From: Sphingomonas guangdongensis
Lineage (GTDB): Bacteria > Pseudomonadota > Alphaproteobacteria > Sphingomonadales > Sphingomonadaceae
Length of the DNA stretch: 64,000 bases
Direction: 5' to 3'
Assembly: GCF_900199185.1 (NCBI RefSeq)
Contig: NZ_OBMI01000001.1
Location: 1,178,001 to 1,242,000 of the forward strand
A program made the position numbers and the translations under genes. Shown here piece after piece: positions 35,595-44,278 of this stretch (its first letter is position 1; each line of letters begins with the position of its first letter). The notes beneath the pieces were generated by a model, which saw nothing but the letters and a program-made list of their open reading frames with translations, did no database searches and had not been told where the DNA came from.

Positions 35595-37003
35595 CGCCCC
35601 TACCGCTCCGCTTCCATCCGCTGCGAAACGGACGCGCGCTCGCGGTCAACGACGCCGGCCGCTTCTTCTCCACGGACGAGGCGTTCCTCGACAGGATCAT
35701 CGACCGCCGTCTCTCGCCGGATGACCGAGCCTTTCTCCTGCGCGAAGGGCATGCCTACGGACGCGAGCGCGATCTTGCCCATCTCGCTCACCTGCGCGGC
35801 ATCGCCCGACGAACCTGCGCGCCGACGCAGCTCGACTACCTCATCCTCGTCCCGACGCTCCGGTGCGACCTCGCCTGCAGCTACTGCCAGGTGTCCCGCG
35901 CCGCGATCGGGAGCGTCGGCTACGACTGGACGCCGGGCACGCTCGATGCGGTGCTGCGCATGCTCGACGGACTGGAGTCGGACAGCGTCAAGCTCGAGTT
36001 CCAGGGCGGAGAGCCGACGCTCCGTCCCGACCTGATCACCGCCGTCATGGAGCGGGCTCGCCGCTTCCCTCGGCGGCAGATCGTCATCTGCACCAATCTG
36101 TCGCGGCTCGACGACGAGACGCTCGCCATCCTGGACGATCCCGACGTCCTGGTCAGCACGTCGCTCGACGGCGACCCGGACACCCACCGGCGGAACAGGA
36201 CCGGGTCGGTGCACGCGGACGACGTCTTCCGACGCAATCTCGACCTGCTGCTGGCGAGATACGGGCCCGACAAGGTGGCCGCCCTCCCGACGGTCGACCC
36301 GCTCGCGCCGCCCGACGTCGACACGCTGATCGAGGCCTACGTCGGGCGGGGCATGAACAGCATCCCGCTTCGGCCGATCGTGTATCACGGATTCGCGAGG
36401 AAGCGACACTCGGCGTCCGCGGATCCCGGCGAAGCGTGGCTCGCCTACCACGAGCGCTTCGTGCGGCGGATCGTGGAGCGGAACTGGGCCGACCGGTCGC
36501 GGGTCATCGAGGAGAGCCACCTGGCGCTCTGCATTCGGCGCATCTTCCGCCCGGGCGTCGACAACCACGTGGACCTCCGTAACCCGAATCCGATGGGCAT
36601 CGACTATCTCGTGGTTGACCACGACGGCACGCTCTACCCGACCGACGAGGCCCGGATGCTGGCCCGCTCGGGCGTCATCGACCTGTCGATCGGGCACGTG
36701 TCGAGCGGCGTTGATGCAGCCCGTCGCGACCTGCTCAACGCGCACTCGGACAACGTCCACGATCCGGCCTGCTCCCGCTGCGCCTTCCAGCCCTACTGCG
36801 GCCGTGACATGGTGGACGACATCGCCCGCTACGGTCGCATCGACGTGGCCCGACGGGACACGGACTTCTGCCGCCGGCAGACGCACGCCTTCGATCTCGC
36901 CTTCGATCTGATCCACGACGACGACTCGGCTGTCCGCCACTCCGTCGCACGCTGGCTCGGCCTGCCCGGCGATCCGCCCGCGCTCGGGATCCATCACGCT
37001 TGA
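35591..37003 (+). CDS. hxsB: His-Xaa-Ser system radical SAM maturase HxsB
   Basis: This protein of about 470 residues starts at GTG 35591. The radical-SAM cluster motif is CDLACSYC (CxxxCxxC), preceded by a DYLILVPTL strand and followed by FQGGEPTLRPDL. The C-terminal SPASM-like region has further cysteines (CSRCAFQPYCGRD) for auxiliary clusters. It matches HxsB of the His-Xaa-Ser peptide-modification system, where two radical-SAM enzymes modify the repeat protein HxsA. Its stop overlaps the hxsC start, and hxsA follows, so the three genes form one operon. Confidence 0.85.
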   Translation: MTPLPLRFHPLRNGRALAVNDAGRFFSTDEAFLDRIIDRRLSPDDRAFLLREGHAYGRERDLAHLAHLRGIARRTCAPTQLDYLILVPTLRCDLACSYCQVSRAAIGSVGYDWTPGTLDAVLRMLDGLESDSVKLEFQGGEPTLRPDLITAVMERARRFPRRQIVICTNLSRLDDETLAILDDPDVLVSTSLDGDPDTHRRNRTGSVHADDVFRRNLDLLLARYGPDKVAALPTVDPLAPPDVDTLIEAYVGRGMNSIPLRPIVYHGFARKRHSASADPGEAWLAYHERFVRRIVERNWADRSRVIEESHLALCIRRIFRPGVDNHVDLRNPNPMGIDYLVVDHDGTLYPTDEARMLARSGVIDLSIGHVSSGVDAARRDLLNAHSDNVHDPACSRCAFQPYCGRDMVDDIARYGRIDVARRDTDFCRRQTHAFDLAFDLIHDDDSAVRHSVARWLGLPGDPPALGIHHA

Positions 37004-38085
37004 TCCCGCTTACGCTCCCGGCCGCGGCCGAGGCCGAACTGAGCTTCGTCACGCGGCTCCGCACGGATGGACGGGTCGGATCCGGACAGGACGACTCGCC
37101 GCTCCTGGGGAGCGCGGACGGCGCGGCGGCGTTCCTCGGGCGCTTCGGTCTCTTCGAGCTGAGCGGCGCCCAAGCGGAGGAGCTGAACGGCGACGTCGTG
37201 CTCGTCGAGCCTGACCGGGGCCGCGCGCAGCGGCTGCTCCGCGCCGGCTCCGACCACAACACGCTGCTCGTCACGGAGCGCTGCGACCAGCTCTGCGTCA
37301 TGTGCTCGCAACCACCCAAGAAGACGCACGAGGACCGGTTCCACCATTTCGAGCGCGCCTGCCTGCTCGCCGAGCCCGACGCGGTGATCGGCGTGTCCGG
37401 GGGCGAGCCGACGCTCTACAAGGAACGGCTCCTTGCCATGCTCGAGCGCGTTCTGACCGAGCGTTCCGACCTGTCGTTCCACGTCCTCACCAACGGACAG
37501 CACTTCGACGGTGAGGACGTCGCGCGGCTCCGCGGCGGCCCCTTCGACCGCGTGACCTGGGGCATCCCGCTCTACGCCTCCGATGCGGAACTGCACGACA
37601 GGATCGTCGGCAAGAAGGGCGCGTTCGATCGACTGGGCGAGACGCTTGCCCACCTCATGCTCGCAGGCGCCGCCGTCGAGCTCAGGACGGTGCTCCTCTC
37701 CGACAACGCGCCGTGCCTTCCCCAACTCGCGCGGCACGTCACCGCCCGCCTCGGCTTCGTCGCGAGCTGGTCGATCATGCAGCTCGAGAACGCCGGCTTC
37801 GCTCGCGGCCGATGGAGCTCGCTTCGCTTCGCCCACGAGGTCGACTTCGCCTCCGTCGCCATCGCCGTCGATCACGCCCTGCTTCACGGCGTCGACGTGC
37901 GCCTGTTCAACTTTCCACGCTGCACGGTGCCGGACGCCTACCGGCCGCTCGCACCCGCCTCGATCTCCGACTGGAAGCGCCGCTACGCTCCCGCCTGCGA
38001 CGCCTGCTCGGCCAAGGCGGACTGCACCGGGTTCTTCGAGTGGCACCCCGAGGAGGAGATGATCCAGATGGCGAGACCGATATGA
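37000..38085 (+). CDS. hxsC: His-Xaa-Ser system radical SAM maturase HxsC
   Basis: This 361-residue protein starts at TTG 37000, overlapping the hxsB stop (TTGA). The cluster motif is TERCDQLCVMCSQPPKK, a nearly diagnostic HxsC sequence. VSGGEPTLYKERLL is the SAM-binding region, and CDACSAKADC near the end supplies extra cysteines. With HxsB it is expected to modify His-Xaa-Ser repeats of HxsA by radical chemistry; the product structure is not known to me. Its stop overlaps the hxsA ATG by four bases. Confidence 0.9.
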   Translation: MIPLTLPAAAEAELSFVTRLRTDGRVGSGQDDSPLLGSADGAAAFLGRFGLFELSGAQAEELNGDVVLVEPDRGRAQRLLRAGSDHNTLLVTERCDQLCVMCSQPPKKTHEDRFHHFERACLLAEPDAVIGVSGGEPTLYKERLLAMLERVLTERSDLSFHVLTNGQHFDGEDVARLRGGPFDRVTWGIPLYASDAELHDRIVGKKGAFDRLGETLAHLMLAGAAVELRTVLLSDNAPCLPQLARHVTARLGFVASWSIMQLENAGFARGRWSSLRFAHEVDFASVAIAVDHALLHGVDVRLFNFPRCTVPDAYRPLAPASISDWKRRYAPACDACSAKADCTGFFEWHPEEEMIQMARPI

Positions 38086-38762
38086 AGAAGGTGCGCTTCC
38101 TGATCTCGAGCCTGTTCGCCGCCGGCATCGGGGCGGCGGGCAACGCGGAGGCCGACGTGCCCCAGCCATCCACGACGAAAGTCGACGACGACGGCAAGGG
38201 CAGGCTGTTCCGACTGTTCAAGCTGGACCACGCCTACACGCTCGCGCAGCATCGATCGCACCGCAGCCACAGCAGCCATCGTTCACACAGCAGCCACCGG
38301 TCCAGCTCAGGCGGATACGGCGGATACGGCGGATACTCGGTCCCGAGCGCGCCGGTCTACACGCCGCCACCGGCGGCGCGGGTCTACACGCCAGCGCCAG
38401 CGCCGACGCCCTCGACCCCGACCGGCGGCTACGCGAGGCCTCCGCGTTCACGCGCGCAGAGTCTCTTCGCGACGCCCAGAGTCGATGACGACGCCACGGT
38501 TCCACCCGTTCCCGCCCCGCCGGAGGCGGGCGGCGGCTCGGAGCTCCGCACGCTCAGCGGTCGCAGCGAACTCTTCACATCGATCGTGAGGCGGGTGCAG
38601 CTGGGCCTCATGGCCTACGGCTACTACGACGGGACGGTGAACGGTGCGGTCGGCGCCGATATGCGAACGTCGCTCCGGCGATTCCAGACCGACTTCAAGC
38701 TGCCGGTGACCGGAACCATCACGCCGGAGGTGCTGGACGCGCTGAAGATCGCGGCACAGTAG
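38082..38762 (+). CDS. hxsA: His-Xaa-Ser repeat protein HxsA, exported, with peptidoglycan-binding domain
   Basis: This 226-residue substrate protein has an N-terminal signal peptide (KKVRFLISSLFAAGIGAAG, cleavage near AEAD). Six tandem His-Xaa-Ser repeats (HRS or HSS) lie at 38250-38303, followed by a Gly-Tyr run and a Pro-rich linker. A C-terminal peptidoglycan-binding domain carries RRVQLGLMAYGYYDGTVNGA and RRFQTDFKLPVTG. The repeats are the presumed target of HxsB and HxsC. The mature protein should end up in the periplasm, bound to the wall. ATG at 38082 overlaps the hxsC stop. Confidence 0.85.
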   Translation: MKKVRFLISSLFAAGIGAAGNAEADVPQPSTTKVDDDGKGRLFRLFKLDHAYTLAQHRSHRSHSSHRSHSSHRSSSGGYGGYGGYSVPSAPVYTPPPAARVYTPAPAPTPSTPTGGYARPPRSRAQSLFATPRVDDDATVPPVPAPPEAGGGSELRTLSGRSELFTSIVRRVQLGLMAYGYYDGTVNGAVGADMRTSLRRFQTDFKLPVTGTITPEVLDALKIAAQ

Positions 38763-38837
38763 CGCGCCGGCTTAAGGGTGGCGGTGCCCAGATCGTCGCG
38801 GCAGCCTGCGCCGATCACCCTGGTCGAGGAGCGAGGA

Positions 38838-39180
38838 TCAGGACTGCGGCAGCGCCCAGATCATCGTCCGCTCGTAGCGACCCTCCGTCGGCTTCCCGTC
38901 GTCCCCGAGCGCGGGTCGGAAACGGGCGCGCCGGGTCAGCACCGAGGACATGGCCTGGTCCAGTAGCGCGGAGCCGCTCGGCGCCTTCACGTCGCATCCA
39001 CCGACACGACCGGTCCGATCGACGGTCAGGACGACCTGCACGCGTCCTTCCTCGCCGCCCCTGATCGCTGCAGGCGGGTAGTCGTCCGCGGACACCCACA
39101 TCGCGGGATTGCCGACCGGTTCGGCCGGTCGCGCCCGGTCCTTGCTCGCGAACGGATCGTCGGCGATGGTGCGCGGTCCC
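38838..39180 (-). pseudogene. TonB C-terminal domain, N-terminally truncated
   Basis: The minus-strand frame ends in a TonB-type C-terminal domain: SADDYPPAAIRGGEEGRVQV, then LTVDRTGRVGGCDV and ALLDQAMSSVLTRRARFRPA. The frame continues upstream to 39443, but beyond about 39180 it is antisense to a plus-strand SRAP fragment and loses meaning. The normal transmembrane anchor and proline-rich spacer of TonB are absent. It is therefore a gene tail cut at the same point as the SRAP fragment. ATG at 39320 could still give a short product. Confidence 0.6.
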
Positions 39181-39434
39181 GATGGCAAGCTGCCGCTCCA
39201 CTGGTTCGCCGTGCCCTCCCGGCCGATGTTCAGCTTTGCGGGCATCTGGCGACCGTCGAGCGCCGGCATCACCTTCGCCTTCCTGACGTGCGAACCGAAC
39301 AGCGTGGTCGGCCGATCCATCCCAAGGCGATGCCGGTGATCCTCAAGGACGAGGATGAACAACGCTGGCTCGACGGCGCTCCCGCCGCGAAGCTGGCGCA
39401 GCCCTATCCGGCTCAGCTGATGACCTCGGACTGA
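39181..39434 (+). pseudogene. SRAP (YedK/HMCES-like) peptidase, C-terminal fragment with frameshift
   Basis: The plus strand encodes SRAP-type sequence in two frames. HWFAVPSRPMFSFAGIWRPS, continuing through a FLTCEPN strand, lies in one frame. After about 39312 the next frame reads IHPKAMPVILKDEDEQRWL and ends LAQPYPAQLMTSD. These are the conserved final blocks of SOS-response-associated peptidases, which form DNA-protein crosslinks at abasic sites. The N-terminal half with the catalytic Cys2 is missing, and one base has been gained or lost, so the gene is dead. Confidence 0.7.
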
Positions 39435-39571
39435 TCGACCCATTGCCCCCGCCGACGGCCTGCGGACCGCCGGCGGGGAGCGCCGCCGTCGACGCCGTCC
39501 GTAGTCTCGACGCCGACGCGTCGCAGACGGATCAGAAGGATCGGCAAGGCGAACGGTTCCCGCCGCTCACC

Positions 39572-40699
39572 TCAAGGGAGCTCGGCCGCGAGCTCCGCAC
39601 GCATCCGCGTCAACGAAGCGCGCAGCTCCACCGGGATGCCCGCCAGGATCTCGTCCATGAGCTCGTGCACCACCGCCATCAGCCTTCGGCTGGCGGTGCG
39701 GTAGCCCTTCAAGGCCGCGAAGCGCCTTGGCTCCATCAAAGCGACCGTGTCGAACGCGTCGATCCGCGCGCTGGCCACCGGGTGCGTGTCGGCGACCGGC
39801 ACCCGGCCGCCGAGGAAGGTTTCGAAGTGGCGCAGCGTCTCGAGGGCCATAAGCAGGATCGCTCCCCCGGCGCCGGACTCGAGATAAGGGTTCCAGAAGC
39901 GCTCCTGGAGACCGAGCGGCGCGCCGATCCGCAACGCGAACTGATCCGCCCCGAACTCTTCGGCATGGGCGTCGGCCTCGACGTCGCGGCCGTGGCCGAA
40001 GTGATGATGCCCATATTCATGCGCGACAATGAAGATCTCCATGGCGCGCGCGACCTGTTCTACGAGCACGATCTCCTCCTTCGTGCTCGGCTTGAACGGC
40101 ACGGTGAGGTTGGTGCCCGTGAGCGCGAAGGAGAGGTGGATGCGCAACCAATAGATGAGCACCGCGGGGTTGCGTCGCAGCAACGTCCTCGCCCGGGCGG
40201 GCGTGAAGTCGTCAGGTTCCCAGAGTCCGGGTTCAAGGCGAAGCGTGCGCGTGAACGCCTTCGCGACCAGGCCGCAGAACCGGTAGGTGAACGAGCCCAC
40301 CGCGATGATGCTCTGCTCGGTCATGACCACGCCGATCTTGGACGCGAACGGTCCTGTGCGTGGCTCGATGCCGCGGGCGACTAAGGCGTGCGAGTCGAGC
40401 CGCTGACGCGCCATCTCCGCCTCCACGTCGCCGCAGAGAATGGCGTGGCGCGCCTCGGCGGCCCGGCTCACTCCCGGGCTGGTCGACGGCGCCTTCTCCT
40501 CGGCGCTTTTCCCAGCGGCCACGATCCCGGATATCTCGTCCTCGCTCCATCCCGCACCGGCGAAGCCAGCGCGCATAACGACGTCGTCAGCGGCGTGATC
40601 GTGCTCGGGATCGTTGATCGCCGCGCCGGGGTGAGCGGCGATGCGCTCGAAGATCTGCGACCAGAGGTCGGCAGCGGCGTCGTTCAGCGGAGTAGGCAT
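39572..40699 (-). CDS. zinc metallopeptidase (HExxH) of island type
   Basis: This 375-residue cytoplasmic protein has the zincin motif AHEYGHHHFGH near residue 230 and a following EEFGADQFALRI helix with the third ligand, as in M48-like peptidases. The N-terminal 180 residues are helical and unassigned. No membrane span or signal is present. ATG at 40699 is a plausible start. It is a single gene with no obvious partner. Such zincins occur in mobile regions, and some are paired with repressors. Confidence 0.75.
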   Translation of the reverse strand: MPTPLNDAAADLWSQIFERIAAHPGAAINDPEHDHAADDVVMRAGFAGAGWSEDEISGIVAAGKSAEEKAPSTSPGVSRAAEARHAILCGDVEAEMARQRLDSHALVARGIEPRTGPFASKIGVVMTEQSIIAVGSFTYRFCGLVAKAFTRTLRLEPGLWEPDDFTPARARTLLRRNPAVLIYWLRIHLSFALTGTNLTVPFKPSTKEEIVLVEQVARAMEIFIVAHEYGHHHFGHGRDVEADAHAEEFGADQFALRIGAPLGLQERFWNPYLESGAGGAILLMALETLRHFETFLGGRVPVADTHPVASARIDAFDTVALMEPRRFAALKGYRTASRRLMAVVHELMDEILAGIPVELRASLTRMRAELAAELP

Positions 40700-40865
40700 G
40701 ACATCCGCACCCTACTCGTGCGGTTCGGCAACCGTCGATCCTGCGCCGCGAGAAGCATCCGGAACGGATCGATCGCGCTCGGCTGGGCCAAGGATCGAAG
40801 CGGTCGGACGAAACATAAGAGCTGGAGTACCATCGGCATGGCAGATCGAGCGGGAAACGCTCGAC

Positions 40866-41270
40866 ATGATGAACAGAGTCGATGCGTACGCTGCGGCGCG
40901 AGCTCGGAATCCAAGAGGCACCACGACGCCACTCGTAGTTCGCGAAGGTGCCTTAAAGAAGCAGTTGCTTAAGAGGCAGGATGAACTGATCCGGCTGGTC
41001 ACAAGCACATCCGAAGAAGTGATCCGAATACAAATGATTGAGCGCGAACTCGCTCTGGTGATGTCAGCCCAACGGAAGCACAAGATTGACACCCTGTTTC
41101 GGCTTGTCGATGGCGTTTACGGCGGTGCCCGCGCGCTGCTCGACCTTCTGTTCGAGCGCCATCGGATCGACGCGGCCCTCCTCGCCACCTTCAACGAGCG
41201 TGAAGTCACCAGCCTCGCGGAAGAAATCAGAGCGATCGTGGCAGCACGACGCACAGGACCTCGCGTTTGA
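40866..41270 (+). CDS. hypothetical coiled-coil protein
   Basis: This 134-residue, mainly helical protein has a KKQLLKRQDELIRLVTSTSE coiled-coil region and a second helical half ending RAIVAARRTGPRV. ATG at 40866 or 40869 is likely, because sequence further upstream in the frame is antisense to the zincin gene. Composition is less GC-rich than its neighbours. It lies 90 bases before the Dam-type methyltransferase gene and may share its transcript. Confidence 0.55.
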   Translation: MMNRVDAYAAARARNPRGTTTPLVVREGALKKQLLKRQDELIRLVTSTSEEVIRIQMIERELALVMSAQRKHKIDTLFRLVDGVYGGARALLDLLFERHRIDAALLATFNEREVTSLAEEIRAIVAARRTGPRV

Positions 41271-41360
41271 GCCTCAAAGCCCGACTAGCCTTCGGTGGGC
41301 GGCCCCAATGAGACTCGCCGACGCTAATCACTCCCAATCTACTGCGCACAATCTGATCCG

Positions 41361-42257
41361 ATGACAGATCACAATTTGACCCGTCAGCTCCGAGAAGCGC
41401 GTCGCTCTCAGGGTCTAACGCAGAGCGCGCTTGCAGGCCGGATCGCCGTCACACAGCAAGTTATCAAGCGACTGGAAGCGGGCACGGGCTCCGTGCAGAC
41501 CCTCGTCGCAGTGATGGACGCCCTCGACTTTCGGCTGACCGGGCTCGCTCCCGGTCGCACGCTTGCGGAACAGTTGCGGGCCGCGCGCCAGCGGCGCTCG
41601 CTTTCGTTGAGCACGCTCGCAACGAAGGCCGATGTCTCGCGCAAGACGCTCGCCAGCCTTGAGGAAGGTGGAGGCACCGTCGCCAGCCTGGAGCGGATGC
41701 TGGCTGTGCTCGCGCCAAAGGTCCGGCGCCGAGCACAGGAGCGCGCATACTGGGGTCAGGGCGACAAGGAGGACCGTGACAGCCGCTTCACACCACCGGA
41801 GTTCCTGGCGATGATCGAGCAAGCGTTCGGCGAGATCGACCTCGATCCCTGCGCGAACACGTTGAGCTCCGTGGTGGCGGGTCGCGAGATCTTGTTGTCC
41901 GAAGGTGGCGACGGGCTTCGTGATGGTTGGTCGGGTAAGCTCGCCTACGTGAATCCGCCGTTTAGCGAGCAGCTGACGTGGTTACGCCGCGCGCACGACC
42001 AGTGGCAAATCGGGAACGTTAAGACGGTCGTCTGCCTTGTGCCGGCCAGGTTTGACTCGGCCTGGTTCCATTCGACCCTTAGCCCTGTCGCGCACATCTA
42101 CTTGCTGCAGGGTCGTGTGCCGTTCCTGACACCGAGCGGCAAACGCCAGCATACACCCTTCAGTCTCGCTTTTGTCGCCCTCGGGTCGACAACGGAGCAG
42201 CGTGAGGCGTTCGCGCGATTAGCGCCGGGTTACCGGATCAGTCGGCAACCGACTTGA
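41361..42257 (+). CDS. Dam-type N6-adenine DNA methyltransferase with two XRE HTH domains
   Basis: This 298-residue fusion has two XRE helix-turn-helix domains: residues about 8-60 (SQGLTQSALAGRIAVTQQVI) and about 70-120 (RSLSLSTLATKADVSRKTLA). A phage-type N-6-adenine methyltransferase follows, with IDLDPCANTLSSVVAG, the GDGLRDGW block and the catalytic NPPF in KLAYVNPPFSEQLTW. Phage Dam proteins of this family normally stand alone. The HTH pair may give sequence specificity or autorepression. It resembles the tail of such phage enzymes in VPFLTPSGKRQHTPF. No restriction enzyme gene is adjacent. Confidence 0.85.
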   Translation: MTDHNLTRQLREARRSQGLTQSALAGRIAVTQQVIKRLEAGTGSVQTLVAVMDALDFRLTGLAPGRTLAEQLRAARQRRSLSLSTLATKADVSRKTLASLEEGGGTVASLERMLAVLAPKVRRRAQERAYWGQGDKEDRDSRFTPPEFLAMIEQAFGEIDLDPCANTLSSVVAGREILLSEGGDGLRDGWSGKLAYVNPPFSEQLTWLRRAHDQWQIGNVKTVVCLVPARFDSAWFHSTLSPVAHIYLLQGRVPFLTPSGKRQHTPFSLAFVALGSTTEQREAFARLAPGYRISRQPT

Positions 42258-42308
42258 CTGAAGCAGCGGTGCTGCCGGCACGTGCTCTATCGTAGAGCCA
42301 CCATCAGG

Positions 42309-43283
42309 TCAGTAGAAGCGCTCTTCGTCATCGTCGCGCTCGGCTCGCGACGCGCTCCCGACGTTTGAGCGATCACTGCCCGGATCAGCGGCGAAGCCGT
42401 CAAGCACTTCGTTCCGATCAGTTGCGGCATCTGGACGCGCGCTGTTGGTCTTATCTCTGGCGGAGCGCTTGCGTGGCGGCACGCTACTCTGATCGCGTTT
42501 TTTAACCCTGTATCGACGAGCAACGTCGGAGATGGCCATGCGCATCTCGTGTTCGAACTCATCATCGCCGGACCACAGGTCGAGCGCGTCGAGGATCAGT
42601 GCTGACTGATCCGTGCGATCGCGGCGGAACTGCTCCTCAGCATATTCTTGATCGCCTTCCGAGTAGCGGCTTAGCTCTTCGTCCATGTCGCTCCGCGTAA
42701 TATGAGCGCTGCAGATACGCATGAGCGTCCACGCCGGCCCCATCGCGAACACCGGACCAATGATCCTCGCCAGGTGCTCGCTGACCGCCCACATGAGCAC
42801 TGCATTGTCCATCGCCTGAGCGGTGGCGAGCGCCTGCTCCTCGCGGTCAAGCTCCTCTCGTGCTTCCTCCAACTTCGTTCGAGCGCGGTCGCGTCGTTGA
42901 CGCTGCGTCCCGATGCGGTCGCTGGCGCGATCAAGGACGCGGCCGGAGGCGTGCTTGGATGAGCCCGCTCGAGCTAGTTTCGAAGGCGTGTAAGGCTCAC
43001 CGTCGCCACTGAGCCATTTGAGCCACAGGGCCGGATTGACGTTGCGTGGCGCGAGGAGCGCGACCAGATCCTGCAGGACCTGTTCCCTCGTCCCCTCCCG
43101 TCGCAGGGCGACCAGACTTTCATTGTCTGGCGATACCTCTCCACCTGGCGCCAGCGCCATGGAGAGGATCAGTTCCAGGATCCTCTTGGCTCCTGGTTGG
43201 TCGACCAGATCCTCAAGGGTGAACCTGCCGCCGTTCGGCTTCTTTGTCAGGGCACTCACGTCCGGCTTACCTCCGCTTGCCAT
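42309..43283 (-). CDS. hypothetical coiled-coil protein
   Basis: This protein of about 324 residues starts at ATG 43283, after rejecting TTG at 43292. It has a helical N-terminus (KRILELILSMALAPGGEVSP), a long charged coiled coil in the middle (RARTKLEEAREELDREEQAL) and a disordered Arg/Asp-rich C-terminus. No family was recognised. It converges with the methyltransferase gene. Upstream of it is the repeat-rich intergenic region at 43.3-43.5 kb, whose palindromes may be its operators. Confidence 0.6.
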   Translation of the reverse strand: MASGGKPDVSALTKKPNGGRFTLEDLVDQPGAKRILELILSMALAPGGEVSPDNESLVALRREGTREQVLQDLVALLAPRNVNPALWLKWLSGDGEPYTPSKLARAGSSKHASGRVLDRASDRIGTQRQRRDRARTKLEEAREELDREEQALATAQAMDNAVLMWAVSEHLARIIGPVFAMGPAWTLMRICSAHITRSDMDEELSRYSEGDQEYAEEQFRRDRTDQSALILDALDLWSGDDEFEHEMRMAISDVARRYRVKKRDQSSVPPRKRSARDKTNSARPDAATDRNEVLDGFAADPGSDRSNVGSASRAERDDDEERFY

Positions 43284-43368
43284 AGCCAACAAACAACGGC
43301 GTCGTGGGTGCCGATCTCACTCGCGCCACGTTCCCAGCAGCCGCTCGTGTGCAAAGTAGCCGACAAAT

Positions 43369-43430
43369 CTCTGACATAGCATTAAGCAGTCGCCCGCGGC
43401 GGCGCCCGCGCGCTGCTTACTATGTCAGAG
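43369..43430. repeat. long imperfect inverted repeat, CTCTGACATAG arms
   Basis: CTCTGACATAG at 43369-43379 followed by CATTAAGCAG pairs with CTGCTTA at 43413-43419 and CTATGTCAGAG at 43420-43430. The arms match over 18 pairs with a three-base bulge. The loop is a very GC-rich stretch of about 20-30 bases. This can form a cruciform or hairpin, or place two operator half-sites far apart. Confidence 0.6.
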
Positions 43431-43467
43431 TTTTCGCGATCCCCGTCGGATCGCCCCTCTCGGGTAG

Positions 43468-43487
43468 GTCAGAGATTAAGCTCTGAC
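43468..43487. repeat. palindrome GTCAGAG-N6-CTCTGAC
   Basis: GTCAGAG (43468-43474) and CTCTGAC (43481-43487) form a perfect 7-base inverted repeat around ATTAAG. The same heptamer makes up the ends of the larger inverted repeat 40 bases to the left. There are thus four copies of the heptamer within 120 bases, in a region where two divergent genes must be controlled. Confidence 0.6.
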
Positions 43488-43780
43488 ATCCCTCACAAGT
43501 TAGGCGCAATACCGCAAAAATGGTGCAGCCCCGATTTTTACATTTCGCGGCTCTCATTCCGGCTACGCCGAACGCGAGCAGACGGCCCCGCGATGCGGGT
43601 GCCGGGTCCTCCACCATGCCGCTGACATGGTTCCGGAAGGCGGGACTGCGCTCAGGCCTCTAGCCTGAGTCGCTCTGGAGCAAGGTGGGTTAGAAGGGTT
43701 GAGCAGGGCGATCCTGCCCCGAACAAGGAAAGGGTCATGGCCGGCAGCTGCCTGCCATTCTCGAACCTGGAACCTACCTG

Positions 43781-44278
43781 ATGACGACCAACTGCACTGC
43801 CGCAGCAGCGCTGCGCTACCTCTCCGAACCGCTGCACGATAGCATCTCGACACCACTCGCCGCCCGAGCGTTGCCCAGCGGCGTCCGTTACACCAATCCC
43901 TCGCTGATCCTGATGGCGAGTTCGCACTTCGCGCGGCTCGGCGCCGACCAGCTGGAGACGGTGGCCCGGCACTTCGGCGCCGATTTGGCGCACCTAACAT
44001 ATCGGACGGATGCCGGCGTGTCCGTTGATGTCGCGATGCGCGTCGCCGGCAGCTTCGAAGCGTTCCGGGGATTGGCGCTGCTGGAGTATGAGGGGACGCG
44101 CTGGATGACGCTGGGCCGGCGGCGTCTCTGGGTACGGCTGGACGGCTGCGGGCTGCAGCTCGCGGCGCGTGCGCCTACGAGCGACGCCGGAGCGCTCACG
44201 CACGGCAAGGAGCAGGCGCTCGCGTCGATTGTCGCGCTTGCTGGGCACTCCACCAACGTCGTGGAGTTGCACCGGTGA
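43781..44278 (+). CDS. hypothetical protein upstream of relaxase-like gene
   Basis: This 165-residue soluble protein starts at ATG 43781 and was not recognised. It has a helical middle (QLETVARHFGADLAHLTYRT) and a TRWMTLGRRRLWVRLDG strand near residue 105. The stop overlaps the GTG of the relaxase-like gene by four bases (GTGA). It may therefore be a partner in DNA handling, but no motif supports that. Confidence 0.55.
   Translation: MTTNCTAAAALRYLSEPLHDSISTPLAARALPSGVRYTNPSLILMASSHFARLGADQLETVARHFGADLAHLTYRTDAGVSVDVAMRVAGSFEAFRGLALLEYEGTRWMTLGRRRLWVRLDGCGLQLAARAPTSDAGALTHGKEQALASIVALAGHSTNVVELHR

Larger units (their letters stand above)
43284..43780. other. intergenic region with CTCTGAC palindromes
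   Basis: These 497 bases lie between a leftward gene and a rightward gene. The region holds the inverted repeats at 43369-43430 and 43468-43487. It also contains an A/T-rich patch near 43505-43545 (CCGCAAAAATGG and GATTTTTACATTTCG) that may be promoter. No gene with a good start was seen in it. Confidence 0.5.

Noticed and set aside
38250-38340. Short tandem repeats suggestive of a CRISPR-like or satellite array
   Set aside because: They encode the His-Xaa-Ser repeats and Gly-Tyr run of HxsA; no spacer-repeat pattern exists, and no CRISPR array was found anywhere in the window.
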